The notes beneath the pieces were generated by a model that saw only the letters and a list, made by a program, of their open reading frames with translations, was not told where the DNA came from and did no database searches. From RGIG1681 sp045594425 (lineage in GTDB: Bacteria; Bacillota; Clostridia; Christensenellales; UBA1242): a stretch of DNA of 64,000 nt. The translations under genes and the position numbers were made by a program. Positions 43,197 through 51,683 of this stretch are shown here, piece after piece (position 1 is the stretch's first letter; every line of letters starts with the position of its first letter). The stretch is from assembly GCA_045594425.1 (NCBI GenBank), contig JAZNYK010000006.1, forward strand, positions 62,001 through 126,000, written 5' to 3'.

Positions 43197-44216
43197 ATGG
43201 AAACAAAATTTTTAGAACCAACCGAGCAAGCAATTGAACTTGCCTGCGATCTTTTAAAATCGGGTGAAGTTGTGGCTGTTCCAACAGAAACCGTATATGG
43301 GCTTGCTGGCGACAGTCGAAACAGTGATGCAATAAAAAAAATTTTCAAAGCAAAAGGCAGACCATCTGACAATCCATTGATAGTTCATATTTCAAATCTT
43401 GAAATGCTTGATAATATCGTTGAATATGTGCCAGAAACAGCACAAAAACTTGCTAATGCTTTTTGGCCAGGACCTCTCACCATTATCATGAAAAAAGGAA
43501 AAGGCATTTGCAATGAAACAACCGCTGGTCTTGACAGCGTTGGTGTGAGAATGCCCTCTCACCCAATTGCAAGAGAAATTATCGAAAGGTCTAGGATTCC
43601 TTTTTCAGCCCCTAGTGCAAACATTTCAGGCAAACCAAGCCCAACAAATGCAACTGATGTTTTTGAAGACATGAACGGAAAAATCCCACTTGTTATCAAT
43701 GGTGGTGAATGTGATGCCGGAATTGAATCAACGGTTGTTTCAGTGCTTAATGAAACACCTGTTATTTTAAGACCTGGTGTTGTAACAAAAGAACAAATGG
43801 AACAAGTTTTGGGTGTGAAAGTTTTGGTTGCCAGTGAGGTCACCAAAGGTGTTAGCGAAAACGCACAAGTTTTATCCCCTGGCATGAAATATAAACACTA
43901 TTCACCAAATGCAAAAGTCATTATTTTAAACGGCTCTTTTGATAAATTTAAAGACTATGTCAGCAAAAACAAAACAGAAAAAACCTTTGCTCTTTGTTTT
44001 GATGGTGAAAATGCTCTTCTTGATGTTCCTGCTGTTTGTTTTGGAAAAGAAACCGATGAAAGCGCACAAGCAAAAAATTTATTTTCAGCCTTAAGAACTC
44101 TCGACAAGCAAGGTGCTGAACTTGTGTTTGCAAGATGTCCAAAAACAACCGGCATTTCACTCGCTGTTTACAACAGACTTATTCGTTCCGCAGGATTTGA
44201 TATAATAAACCTTTAA
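43197..44216 (+). CDS. sua5: L-threonylcarbamoyladenylate synthase (TsaC/Sua5)
   Basis: Makes threonylcarbamoyl-AMP from threonine, bicarbonate and ATP, the first step of t6A37 tRNA modification. The YrdC core shows VAVPTETVYGLAGD, KGRPSDNPLIVHI, FWPGPLTII, VGVRMPSHPIA, SAPSANISGKPSPTNA and GGECDAGIESTVV. A linker SPGMKYKHYSPNAKV leads into the C-terminal Sua5 domain, making this the long form (339 residues). The ATG at 43199's codon start 43197 has AAAGGA 6 bases upstream; an in-frame start 17 codons earlier lies inside the promoter and is rejected. The partner genes tsaB, tsaD and tsaE are not in the window. Confidence 0.95.
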   Translation: METKFLEPTEQAIELACDLLKSGEVVAVPTETVYGLAGDSRNSDAIKKIFKAKGRPSDNPLIVHISNLEMLDNIVEYVPETAQKLANAFWPGPLTIIMKKGKGICNETTAGLDSVGVRMPSHPIAREIIERSRIPFSAPSANISGKPSPTNATDVFEDMNGKIPLVINGGECDAGIESTVVSVLNETPVILRPGVVTKEQMEQVLGVKVLVASEVTKGVSENAQVLSPGMKYKHYSPNAKVIILNGSFDKFKDYVSKNKTEKTFALCFDGENALLDVPAVCFGKETDESAQAKNLFSALRTLDKQGAELVFARCPKTTGISLAVYNRLIRSAGFDIINL

Positions 44217-44240
44217 AACGCCTCAAATGGGCGTTTTTTG
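44214..44240 (+). terminator. Terminator of the Sua5-type gene
   Basis: Stem AAAACGCC / GGCGTTTT overlapping the stop codon, then a T-run. Confidence 0.8.
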
Positions 44241-44249
44241 CTTTATTTA

Positions 44250-44278
44250 TTGCAAAAATTATCAAAATATGGTAAAAT
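44250..44278 (+). promoter_or_regulatory. Promoter of the 44288 P-loop gene, predicted leaderless
   Basis: TTGCAA (44250-44255), 17-base spacer, TAAAAT (44273-44278). The ATG at 44288 begins 10 bases after the -10, so the leader would be about 3 bases. Confidence 0.6.
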
Positions 44279-44287
44279 AATGTAACT

Positions 44288-45025
44288 ATGGATAGAAAAA
44301 CAATATTAAAAAACTCAATAGCAATAATCGGTCCAAAACAAGTTGGAAAAACTTTTGTTGCTGAAGAATTAAAAAAGCAAGAAAACACTCCAAATTTTGT
44401 GTTAAGTTCAGACCTTTTAACAAACTTGATTGTATATGAACTTTCTGGAAGATGGCGTGACATTGTTGTTGGCTCTGAAATTGAACAAATTGCTAGTGTA
44501 TATAAATCAAACTTTAAATTTTCGGAACTTTCCCCACTTGTTGAAAACATGGCAAAATGCCATCAACACCCAAGATTGAATGAAAAATCTAAAAAAGTTG
44601 CTATTTCTTATTGGAAAGCAAGACTATTGGAAGATGCAACTGATATGTTAAAAGAACCTTATATTCTTGATGCTGGTGCAGATGTTGGAGCAGTTATCAA
44701 CCTTTCATCGGATGACGCACTTGAAGTGTCACAATGTTTTTATCTTCCATATGACTTCATAAAAGATAGAATGTCATCATTTTTAAATTCTTTTGGTGTC
44801 GTTTCTTACATGAAACCGGGCAAAGAATATCATTTGTTAGACGGAAGAGCACAAGATGCTGAAAACGCAATTTATCTAGAAAGCGGAATGTCTTATACCC
44901 CATACGCAAATCACACAATTGATTGCAAAAAACTTTACGAAACACAAAAACCTAAAGAAGAAACAATAAAACCAGTCTTAAAAGAAATAAATTCGCTTTT
45001 TGCACCACAAACTTTTGGAGAATAA
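44288..45025 (+). CDS. P-loop kinase/ATPase of unknown function
   Basis: P-loop protein with IAIIGPKQVGKTFVAEEL at residues 12-29, FVLSSDLLTNLIVYELSGRWRDIVVG, a helical middle, and YILDAGADVGAVINL as the likely Walker B or second strand. The layout (P-loop, then SDLL, then helical lid) recalls shikimate-kinase or zeta-like small kinases, but no family is certain. 245 residues. There is no Shine-Dalgarno before the ATG (AATGTAACT only). It is the third P-loop kinase-like gene within about 5 kb. Confidence 0.7.
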   Translation: MDRKTILKNSIAIIGPKQVGKTFVAEELKKQENTPNFVLSSDLLTNLIVYELSGRWRDIVVGSEIEQIASVYKSNFKFSELSPLVENMAKCHQHPRLNEKSKKVAISYWKARLLEDATDMLKEPYILDAGADVGAVINLSSDDALEVSQCFYLPYDFIKDRMSSFLNSFGVVSYMKPGKEYHLLDGRAQDAENAIYLESGMSYTPYANHTIDCKKLYETQKPKEETIKPVLKEINSLFAPQTFGE

Positions 45026-45056
45026 AAAAACACACCATAGCGGTGTGTTTTTATTT
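45026..45056. terminator. Bidirectional terminator
   Basis: Stem AAACACACC / GGTGTGTTT between the P-loop gene and asnS, T-rich both ways. Confidence 0.85.
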
Positions 45057-45059
45057 TTA

Positions 45060-46442
45060 CTAAAATTCACAATTGTTTGGTGTTCTTGGGAAGAGTTCAA
45101 CATCTCTAATGTTGCTCATGCCTGTAACATACATAACAAGACGTTCAAAACCAATGCCAAAACCAGAGTGTTCAACTGAACCAAATTTGCGGAGATTCAA
45201 ATACCACCAATAATCTTCTTGTTTTAAGCCAAGTTCGTTCATTCGATTAACAAGTTTGTCGAAATCGGTTTCTCTTTGGCTTCCGCCAGTAAGTTCTCCA
45301 ATTCCAGGAACAAGAAGGTCTACTGCAGAAACAGTTTTTCCACCTTCATCTTGTTTCATATAAAAAGCCTTAATTTCTTTTGGATAGTTTGTAACAAACA
45401 CAGGTTTGCCAAACACAACTTCACTTAAATATCTTTCATGTTCAGTTGCAATATCACATCCCCATTCAACTTTAAACTCAAATTTATCATTATTCTTTTT
45501 AAGTTCTTCAATTGCATCTGTGTATGTGATTCTGCCAAACTCAGAACCCGCAACAAGTTCTAGTCTTTCAATTAAACCTGTATCAATATTTCTGTTACAA
45601 AATTCAAGTTCATCTTTGCAATTTTCAAGCAAATATGAAATAACATACTTAATCATTTTTTCTTCAAAATCCATCAAACCATCAAGGTTGCAAAAAGCAA
45701 TTTCTGGTTCCATCATCCAAAACTCGTTTGCGTGTCTGGTTGTGTTGCTGTTTTCTGCTCTAAATGTTGGTCCAAATGTATAAATTTTACCAAGAGCCAT
45801 AGCCATTGCTTCACCTTCAAGTTGCCCTGTTGGTGTAAGGAACACTTTTCCGCCAAAAAGTTCATCTTCTGGTTTAATGTTGTTGTTTTTAGCATAAATA
45901 TCTTGTGTTGAAACTTTAAAAAGTTGGCTTCCGCCTTCACAGTCAGACTTTGTGAGAATTGGAGTGTGAACATAAGTAAAGCCTTCATCATGCATAAATT
46001 TGTGAATAGCATAAGAACATTCACTTCTAACTCTAAACACAGCAGAATAAGTGTTTGTTCTTGGACGAAGATATGCTTGTTCTCTCAAAAATTCCAAAGA
46101 CATTTTTTTCTTTTGTAGTGGATATTCAGCATCTGTTGCAGACAAAATGTTAACTTCTTTTGCTTGAATTTCAAATGGTTGTCTTGCTTCAGGAGTTAAA
46201 ATCAAGGTTCCAGTTGCAACAACTGATGAACCTGTGTTAAGTTTTGACACCTCATCAAAATTTGAAATTTTGTCAGCATCAAAAACAACTTGAACACCTT
46301 TAAAACAAGAACCATCATTAAGGTCAATAAATCCAAATGCTTTTCCACCTCTGGCAGATTTTACCCAACCAGCAACAGTTACTTGTTTGTTTTCATAGTT
46401 TTTTGAGTTTTCATAAATTTTTTTAATATCTAATTTTTCCAT
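45060..46442 (-). CDS. asnS: Asparaginyl-tRNA synthetase
   Basis: Class IIb synthetase that charges tRNA-Asn. The N-terminal OB fold reads VTVAGWVKSARGGKAFGFIDLNDGSC. Motif 1 is near LRPRTNTYSAVFRVRS, motif 2 FRAENSNTTRHANEFWMMEPEIAF, and motif 3 GIGFERLVMYVTGMSNIRDVELFPRTP at the C-terminus. FLTPTGQLEGE separates AsnRS from AspRS. The 460 residues are normal. AAGGGG lies 6 bases before the ATG. The leader is about 20 bases, so no T-box. The cognate tRNA-Asn lies 7.5 kb away. Confidence 0.97.
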   Translation of the reverse strand: MEKLDIKKIYENSKNYENKQVTVAGWVKSARGGKAFGFIDLNDGSCFKGVQVVFDADKISNFDEVSKLNTGSSVVATGTLILTPEARQPFEIQAKEVNILSATDAEYPLQKKKMSLEFLREQAYLRPRTNTYSAVFRVRSECSYAIHKFMHDEGFTYVHTPILTKSDCEGGSQLFKVSTQDIYAKNNNIKPEDELFGGKVFLTPTGQLEGEAMAMALGKIYTFGPTFRAENSNTTRHANEFWMMEPEIAFCNLDGLMDFEEKMIKYVISYLLENCKDELEFCNRNIDTGLIERLELVAGSEFGRITYTDAIEELKKNNDKFEFKVEWGCDIATEHERYLSEVVFGKPVFVTNYPKEIKAFYMKQDEGGKTVSAVDLLVPGIGELTGGSQRETDFDKLVNRMNELGLKQEDYWWYLNLRKFGSVEHSGFGIGFERLVMYVTGMSNIRDVELFPRTPNNCEF

Positions 46443-46465
46443 AATTTCCCCTTAAAAACACACTT

Positions 46466-46493
46466 ATTATAACACAATCAAAACATTTTACAA
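46466..46493 (-). promoter_or_regulatory. asnS promoter
   Basis: Minus strand TTGTAA (46493-46488), 16-base spacer ending TGT, TATAAT (46471-46466). Confidence 0.6.
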
Positions 46494-46515
46494 TGATTTT
46501 CTGCTCAAAAACATA

Positions 46516-46546
46516 AAAAAATCACCACTTTCGTGATGATTTTTTA
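46516..46546 (-). terminator. Terminator after the surface protease gene
   Basis: Stem AAAATCACCAC / GTGATGATTTT with one mismatch and a short loop, at the stop codon. Confidence 0.75.
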
Positions 46547-49500
46547 TTAACCAACTTTGTTTTTATGTTTCTTTCTTGAACTTACCCAATAAATCAAAAT
46601 AAACATCACAATAACCGAAACAATAACAACCGTCCAAAGATTGCTTTTTACAGTAACAACAACATGAAGGTCATTTCCTGTGCTTTCAAGAGGTTGTGAA
46701 TATTCAATCTTTTCAAAAATTGATGTTTTATAGATTTCATCAGTAATACCTAGTGGAGAGTTACCCTCTTCAACTTTTTCAATGTGAATTTCCCCATTTG
46801 GAAGTTCGTAATAAACATAATAAAATCCAGTAAGTTTGTATGTTGCTTCGCTAAAGATAAGCCTGTAGTTTGCATTATCATAAGTTCCAGCAATTGGATA
46901 TGTTCCGCTGGTTGACGTTGTTAACGCCTCACAAGTGAATGTGATTTTTAAATCTTCTTCCTTATCATACAACTTTCCGTCAATTGTGTATGTGATTTTC
47001 TTGCGATAAGTTGGATCTGTTTCACTTCTGTCAACAAGACTATCAATAATAATATTAAGTTCCGCCTTTTCAATAACAAATGTGCAAGTTGAACCATCAG
47101 AAAGTTCATAGTTAGGGTTTGTTAATGAAGATGAATCAATATCAATGCCATAACTTCCCGCATTAATCATTTCAAGTGCTTCAAATGCAATGCCAACTGT
47201 GTCACCAGCAATCACCCCTTCAACTGTGTATGTTGGACCTTGCGCAGTTCCATTATAAACCGCAGTCAAATCATCCCAAGCAAGTGAAAGTTTTTTTCTT
47301 GCAATAACCATTGTGCATCCAGAAATTGCAGCGAGTTTATAGTTTTGATTATTTATTGTTAAATTTTGATAAGTGTATGAACCAGCATTTTTTTGCTTGC
47401 CTTCTGAAAACTCAATAATAACCGCGTTAACATCTTCTGCATAAACATCACCAGATTCTGGTGTAACTATTGGTTTGTGTTCCAACCCATCATAAGTTGG
47501 GGTTAAACCAGAATAAGTCACATTAACTGTTTTTTGTTTAACTTCAAACCTGTCTGTCATTGTTGCAGAAACGCTCTTGGTGTGGCTAACAACAACTGTA
47601 ACAACCATTTTTACGTCATATGTTCCAACAACCAAATCTGGAAAACCAAGTGTTTTGTAAACATTTGATTCAGAGGCTCTAGCAATTGTTCCTTCATCAA
47701 CAAGTTTGCCATTTACATAATAGAAATATTCTGCACTATAATACGCAAAAATTTCAAGGTCTGAAGTTGGAACAAAAGTTAGTTTATATTTAACTGTATC
47801 ACCATAAATAACATCATCAGACACATTTTTTGAACGACCATCATAGTTTGCAAGACTATTCATTTCAAAAGTTGAATTGAAATAAACCACCTCGGTTGCC
47901 TTTTTCCAATTTGCATAAAGCGCAATATCACCGCTCAATACAGAATCAACTTTTGTTACCTTTGTTGTAAATTCTGGATCAAGATACCAACCAACAAATT
48001 CTGCACCAACCTTTGTTGGGCTTTCTAAAACAAACCCTGTTGCTGATGTGTCAGAAACATAGTTTGGATATCTGTCTAAATTATTTTCAGAATTTTTTCC
48101 ACCATCCAAAACATATTCAATTGAATTTGCATTGTTTGTTAACACAGTTGAAGTTCCACTAACAAAAATATTAATAAAATAATCTCTGCTACATGAAAGT
48201 TCGGTTATGTTTGATTGAATTGTAATTTTAAACTTAATAAGTTTTCCAACGTAGTTATAAAGTTGTGGAATTGTTATTTCGTAACGATTTTGAATATCAC
48301 ACAAAATGCCATCTTCTTTAATAAATGGTTCTGAAACAGCCGAACTTGATGTTGTGTTTCCATTCAACCAATAAGCATTTGGCACGGACACTGTGTAACT
48401 TAAACTGTTTGAAGTGTTTAAATAACGATTCATTTCAGTTAATTGGAATGAAAGTTTATAAGAATCAACCGAACCAACATAATAAGTAACTGAATTGTTT
48501 GATGAAATAAAACTTGAACTTAACAATTCGCTATCTTGTGTTTTTGTAAGGTTATCTTTTTCTAATGTAAAGTTTGTTATTTCGGTTCCTGTGAAAACAA
48601 AGAAACTTTTTACAGAAATCAGCAACCCGTTTTCATAAATCTTAACAAGATAATCTCCACCAACAAACATATCTGTGCTGTCTGTTAAATCTAACCTTAT
48701 CACTTTGTTTACATCATCATAGTTAACAGCAAAACGTTTTGTTACATCTTCTGTTCCCTTAAACACACTCAAATAAACTGAATTAAAACTAACAGATGCA
48801 TCAACTGAATATTTCATTGTGATGTCTTCGCCATAGCAAATAACGTTGTTAAGTGTGCCTGTGTAGTGTGTAACTTCATTAAATCTTGATGAAGATGTGT
48901 TATATTCTTCAACAAGTTCTGTTTTTGAACCAGCATAAAAACCATAAAATGTGTCATACATATACGCATAATTATATGGAATATAAAATTCTGAAATTTC
49001 TGTTCCCCAACTGTTTAAAGCCAAAAATCCATAATCATCATTCCAACCAATGATGCAAACTGCATGGTTTCCATTAAGGTAAGTTTTTTCTGCTTCGATT
49101 GTTTTGTTTGTATCAAAAAAGTATGGGCCATCTTTATATAAAACACCATCTTCAAGACCAGCAAAAAGACCGCCATAAGTAGAAATATATTTTTTAACAA
49201 GTTCTTTTTTGTTTGAAATTGATGACAAATTGTGATAAGCCTCTGTTCCAGAAACCGCAACAACATCCACACTATCAATCACATTTCTAGAAGTTTTGTC
49301 TAAAACATATTCATAGTTTGCAGAATTAGATTCTGTCATATCAAAATATTTATCGTTTGAAAAATCACTTTCATAAACCAAACCATAGGTTGTTGCAAGT
49401 GTTGAAAATGTTTCAAATTTTCCTGTTGAGTTAATACTGTCACGCAACGCATTTTTATAGGCAACATAAGCCATTCCAGATTCAGAGATGTTGATATATT

Positions 49501-49819
49501 CCCCTCTTTGATGCATGAGTGAAGATTCCAAAACTTTTGCTGATGAATAAATCCAACAAAGGTTTGATGTTGTTTGATTTTCAGCCAGCAGTGGATACAT
49601 TTTGCTCAAACTATATGATGAACTTGTTGTTAGAGGTTTTTGAACCAATCCCGAAACAACATCGTTTGAAGAAAATTCCACAGCGTTAGCGGTGTTTGAA
49701 GACCTCAAATTTTCGTTATTTTTCAAAGTTAATGAGCATACGCTTGAAAACAAAATGGCACAAATAAATGCCATTAAAAATAATATTTTAAACTTATTTT
49801 TCATTTGAAACTTTTTCAT
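46547..49819 (-). CDS. Secreted, membrane-anchored papain-like (C1A) cysteine protease with InlB and MBG-like modules
   Basis: 1090-residue surface protein. A signal peptide spans about residues 1-29 (KFKILFLMAFICAILFSSVC). The papain-like domain (about 65-300) has Q82 and C88 (Q-x5-C, as in papain), H252 in GNHAVCIIGW and N269 in LNSWGTE, a complete catalytic set. Beta-rich domains (310-560) and an InlB/Listeria-Bacteroides repeat follow (VEYVLDGGKN to GFVLESPTKVGAEFVGWY). Tandem MBG-like repeats come next (VNVTYSGLTPTYDGLEHKP; LSLAWDDLTAVYNGTAQGP). A C-terminal helix with a basic tail (VIVSVIVMFILIYWVSSRKKHK) anchors it to the membrane; there is no LPXTG. Likely roles are digesting or binding host or community proteins. 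It is divergent from the 49994 surface-type gene. Confidence 0.88.
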   Translation of the reverse strand: MKKFQMKNKFKILFLMAFICAILFSSVCSLTLKNNENLRSSNTANAVEFSSNDVVSGLVQKPLTTSSSYSLSKMYPLLAENQTTSNLCWIYSSAKVLESSLMHQRGEYINISESGMAYVAYKNALRDSINSTGKFETFSTLATTYGLVYESDFSNDKYFDMTESNSANYEYVLDKTSRNVIDSVDVVAVSGTEAYHNLSSISNKKELVKKYISTYGGLFAGLEDGVLYKDGPYFFDTNKTIEAEKTYLNGNHAVCIIGWNDDYGFLALNSWGTEISEFYIPYNYAYMYDTFYGFYAGSKTELVEEYNTSSSRFNEVTHYTGTLNNVICYGEDITMKYSVDASVSFNSVYLSVFKGTEDVTKRFAVNYDDVNKVIRLDLTDSTDMFVGGDYLVKIYENGLLISVKSFFVFTGTEITNFTLEKDNLTKTQDSELLSSSFISSNNSVTYYVGSVDSYKLSFQLTEMNRYLNTSNSLSYTVSVPNAYWLNGNTTSSSAVSEPFIKEDGILCDIQNRYEITIPQLYNYVGKLIKFKITIQSNITELSCSRDYFINIFVSGTSTVLTNNANSIEYVLDGGKNSENNLDRYPNYVSDTSATGFVLESPTKVGAEFVGWYLDPEFTTKVTKVDSVLSGDIALYANWKKATEVVYFNSTFEMNSLANYDGRSKNVSDDVIYGDTVKYKLTFVPTSDLEIFAYYSAEYFYYVNGKLVDEGTIARASESNVYKTLGFPDLVVGTYDVKMVVTVVVSHTKSVSATMTDRFEVKQKTVNVTYSGLTPTYDGLEHKPIVTPESGDVYAEDVNAVIIEFSEGKQKNAGSYTYQNLTINNQNYKLAAISGCTMVIARKKLSLAWDDLTAVYNGTAQGPTYTVEGVIAGDTVGIAFEALEMINAGSYGIDIDSSSLTNPNYELSDGSTCTFVIEKAELNIIIDSLVDRSETDPTYRKKITYTIDGKLYDKEEDLKITFTCEALTTSTSGTYPIAGTYDNANYRLIFSEATYKLTGFYYVYYELPNGEIHIEKVEEGNSPLGITDEIYKTSIFEKIEYSQPLESTGNDLHVVVTVKSNLWTVVIVSVIVMFILIYWVSSRKKHKNKVG

Positions 49820-49836
49820 AATAATACCTTGGTTTT

Positions 49837-49866
49837 AGTTTACACTTTTTAAAATATTTATGTCAA
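49837..49866 (-). promoter_or_regulatory. Promoter of the surface protease gene
   Basis: Minus strand TTGACA (49866-49861), 18-base spacer, TAAACT (49842-49837). Confidence 0.55.
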
Positions 49867-49880
49867 ACAAATATGCTTTC

Positions 49881-49905
49881 TATTAATTAGTTTGATTAAT
49901 TAATA
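49881..49905. promoter_or_regulatory. Inverted repeat between divergent surface-protein promoters
   Basis: TATTAATTA, 7-base spacer, TAATTAATA: perfect 9-base arms lying between the two divergent promoters. Candidate operator; AT-only arms make chance occurrence possible. Confidence 0.3.
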
Positions 49906-49935
49906 AATTAAAAATTCTCTATCACGTGTTTTTAA

Positions 49936-49964
49936 TTTACAAATTAAATAAAATTTTTTATTAT
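49936..49964 (+). promoter_or_regulatory. Promoter of the zinc-ribbon/GLUG gene
   Basis: TTTACA (49936-49941), 17-base spacer, TATTAT (49959-49964). Confidence 0.6.
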
Positions 49965-49993
49965 AAATATGTAGTAACTAAAAGGAATGAAAA

Positions 49994-51649
49994 ATGTCTT
50001 ATATAACACTCAAATGTAAAAATTGTGGTAGTGGAATGTCCATTAATCCAGATTCAAAATCATGCACTTGCACTCATTGTGGAAGCACTTTTTTAATGAT
50101 TGAATTACTTGATGAACAAGATATGAATTTTTCTAAAACTATCACACAAGAGAATTTGCAAAACAAAGTAGATTTTGCTCAAGCATTAAAGAAGGGTGAA
50201 ACCCTTTTATATCAAGCAGAATACAAACTTGCAGAAGAAAGTTTTAAACGAGCAATTGAACTAAACGACACAAACTACAAAGGATATTTGGGGGTTGTTA
50301 AAGCAAAAACAAGCAACTTAAACAAAATTCCAGATACCCCTGAATATAAAGAATACATCAAACTCGCCTGCAAATATGTTGACCGTGATAACGAAATTTA
50401 TTTAAAAAGCGAACTTGCCAAACTTGAACTATTAGAGCGCGAACACAACATACAAATTCGTGAAGCAAAAAAGAAACAAGCCGAAATCAAAAATAGAAAT
50501 CGTGCAAAACGTGACGCAGATAGATTTTGGGGAAAGGTCACAACAACTCTTATTGTTGTTATGACCGTCATGATTTTTGCTTGCATACACATAACAAAAG
50601 CATTTTATCCAAAAGATAAGCAAAAAAACACAACAACCTACGAAATTGCAACGGCTGAAAATTTTATTGAATACTCTAAAAACGAAGACTTTTTATCTGC
50701 AACAATCAATATAACAGAAGATATTGATTTTGAAGACATAACCTGGTCACCACTCGGCACAATTTCAAAACCTTTCACAGGAAAGTTTAACGGAAATGGT
50801 CACACAATTTCAAATTTAAAAATAAGCACAGCAGATACAAAAACAACCTATTTTGGTTTCTTTGGAAGCATTAAAAACGCAACTGTTTCAAACACAAAAT
50901 TTGAAGATATTGAAATTTCAGGAACAGCCAGTGCTTCTCGCACAACAACCCACACTGTTGGGTTTGTTAGTGGAAGGTCAATTAACTCAAAAATTGAAAA
51001 GTGCGAAGTCGCACAAAGTTGTTCAGCAACTCTCACCCATCAAATGAACTGTTCACTCACCTATGGTGGACTTGTTGGTGACGCAATCCAAAGCAAGATT
51101 TCTTATTCTTACTCAAACGCAACCTTAAACTCAAACTATTCAGTGATAACATCACAATTTAATGTTCCAATCAGGTTTTACATTGGTGGCATTGCTGGAT
51201 ACGCAACAGAATCATCTTTTGAAAACTGCTATAGCACAAGTGCAATAGTCTCAAATGTTCAATCATACGAAAACAAAGAATTTGTTTCTTATGCCGGCGG
51301 GATTGTTGGCTATAATCTTTTAAGTCAAAACACAACCGCACAAATTTCAAAATGTTATTTTGGTGGAAGCATAAACACCAACTTAAACACAGAAGTTAAA
51401 GCGCACTATGTTTCAGGGCTTGTCGGCTATGGTGCAAACTTTTCAAGAATGTCTAACAACTTTGCACTATTTAACAAAAACTATCAAGCAAATGAAGTGT
51501 TGCAAGTAATTGATTTATTTGATTACACCCCTGCGACATCCGTCATCAGATATATCCCACCAGAACAGTTGCAAACACTTATTTATTTAACCTTTAAAAC
51601 CGAGGTGTGGGAAAACACAACAACCCTAACCCCAAGCATAAAAAATTAA
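49994..51649 (+). CDS. Membrane protein with cytoplasmic zinc ribbon and TPR-like region and external GLUG-type repeats
   Basis: Modular 551-residue protein. Residues 8-33 are a zinc ribbon (CKNCGSG... CTCTHCGST). Residues about 60-105 look like a TPR-like helical pair (AEYKLAEESFKRAIELND). A charged coiled coil (about 140-175) precedes one membrane helix (about 180-203). About 340 residues of GLUG-type repeats follow (FTGKFNGNGHTISNLKI, FGFFGSIKNATVSNTKF, YGGLVGDAIQSKISYSYSNA, YAGGIVGYN, YVSGLVGYGANFSRMSNNFA). GLUG repeats occur in bacterial adhesins. There is no signal peptide, so the single helix acts as anchor with the zinc ribbon inside. AAGGAA precedes the ATG. It could sense or hold surface contacts; this is inference. 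Confidence 0.8.
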   Translation: MSYITLKCKNCGSGMSINPDSKSCTCTHCGSTFLMIELLDEQDMNFSKTITQENLQNKVDFAQALKKGETLLYQAEYKLAEESFKRAIELNDTNYKGYLGVVKAKTSNLNKIPDTPEYKEYIKLACKYVDRDNEIYLKSELAKLELLEREHNIQIREAKKKQAEIKNRNRAKRDADRFWGKVTTTLIVVMTVMIFACIHITKAFYPKDKQKNTTTYEIATAENFIEYSKNEDFLSATINITEDIDFEDITWSPLGTISKPFTGKFNGNGHTISNLKISTADTKTTYFGFFGSIKNATVSNTKFEDIEISGTASASRTTTHTVGFVSGRSINSKIEKCEVAQSCSATLTHQMNCSLTYGGLVGDAIQSKISYSYSNATLNSNYSVITSQFNVPIRFYIGGIAGYATESSFENCYSTSAIVSNVQSYENKEFVSYAGGIVGYNLLSQNTTAQISKCYFGGSINTNLNTEVKAHYVSGLVGYGANFSRMSNNFALFNKNYQANEVLQVIDLFDYTPATSVIRYIPPEQLQTLIYLTFKTEVWENTTTLTPSIKN

Positions 51650-51654
51650 CAAAA

Positions 51655-51683
51655 TAAAAACACCACGTTTGTGGTGTTTTTAT
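51655..51683. terminator. Bidirectional terminator
   Basis: Stem AAAAACACCAC / GTGGTGTTTTT with loop GTTT between convergent genes. Confidence 0.9.

Noticed and set aside
44179..44550. Minus-strand frame of 123 residues
   Set aside because: Covers the Sua5-type gene terminator and the antisense of the P-loop gene; no start signals.
46443..46465. T-box leader before asnS
   Set aside because: The promoter lies directly upstream, leaving a leader of about 20 bases.
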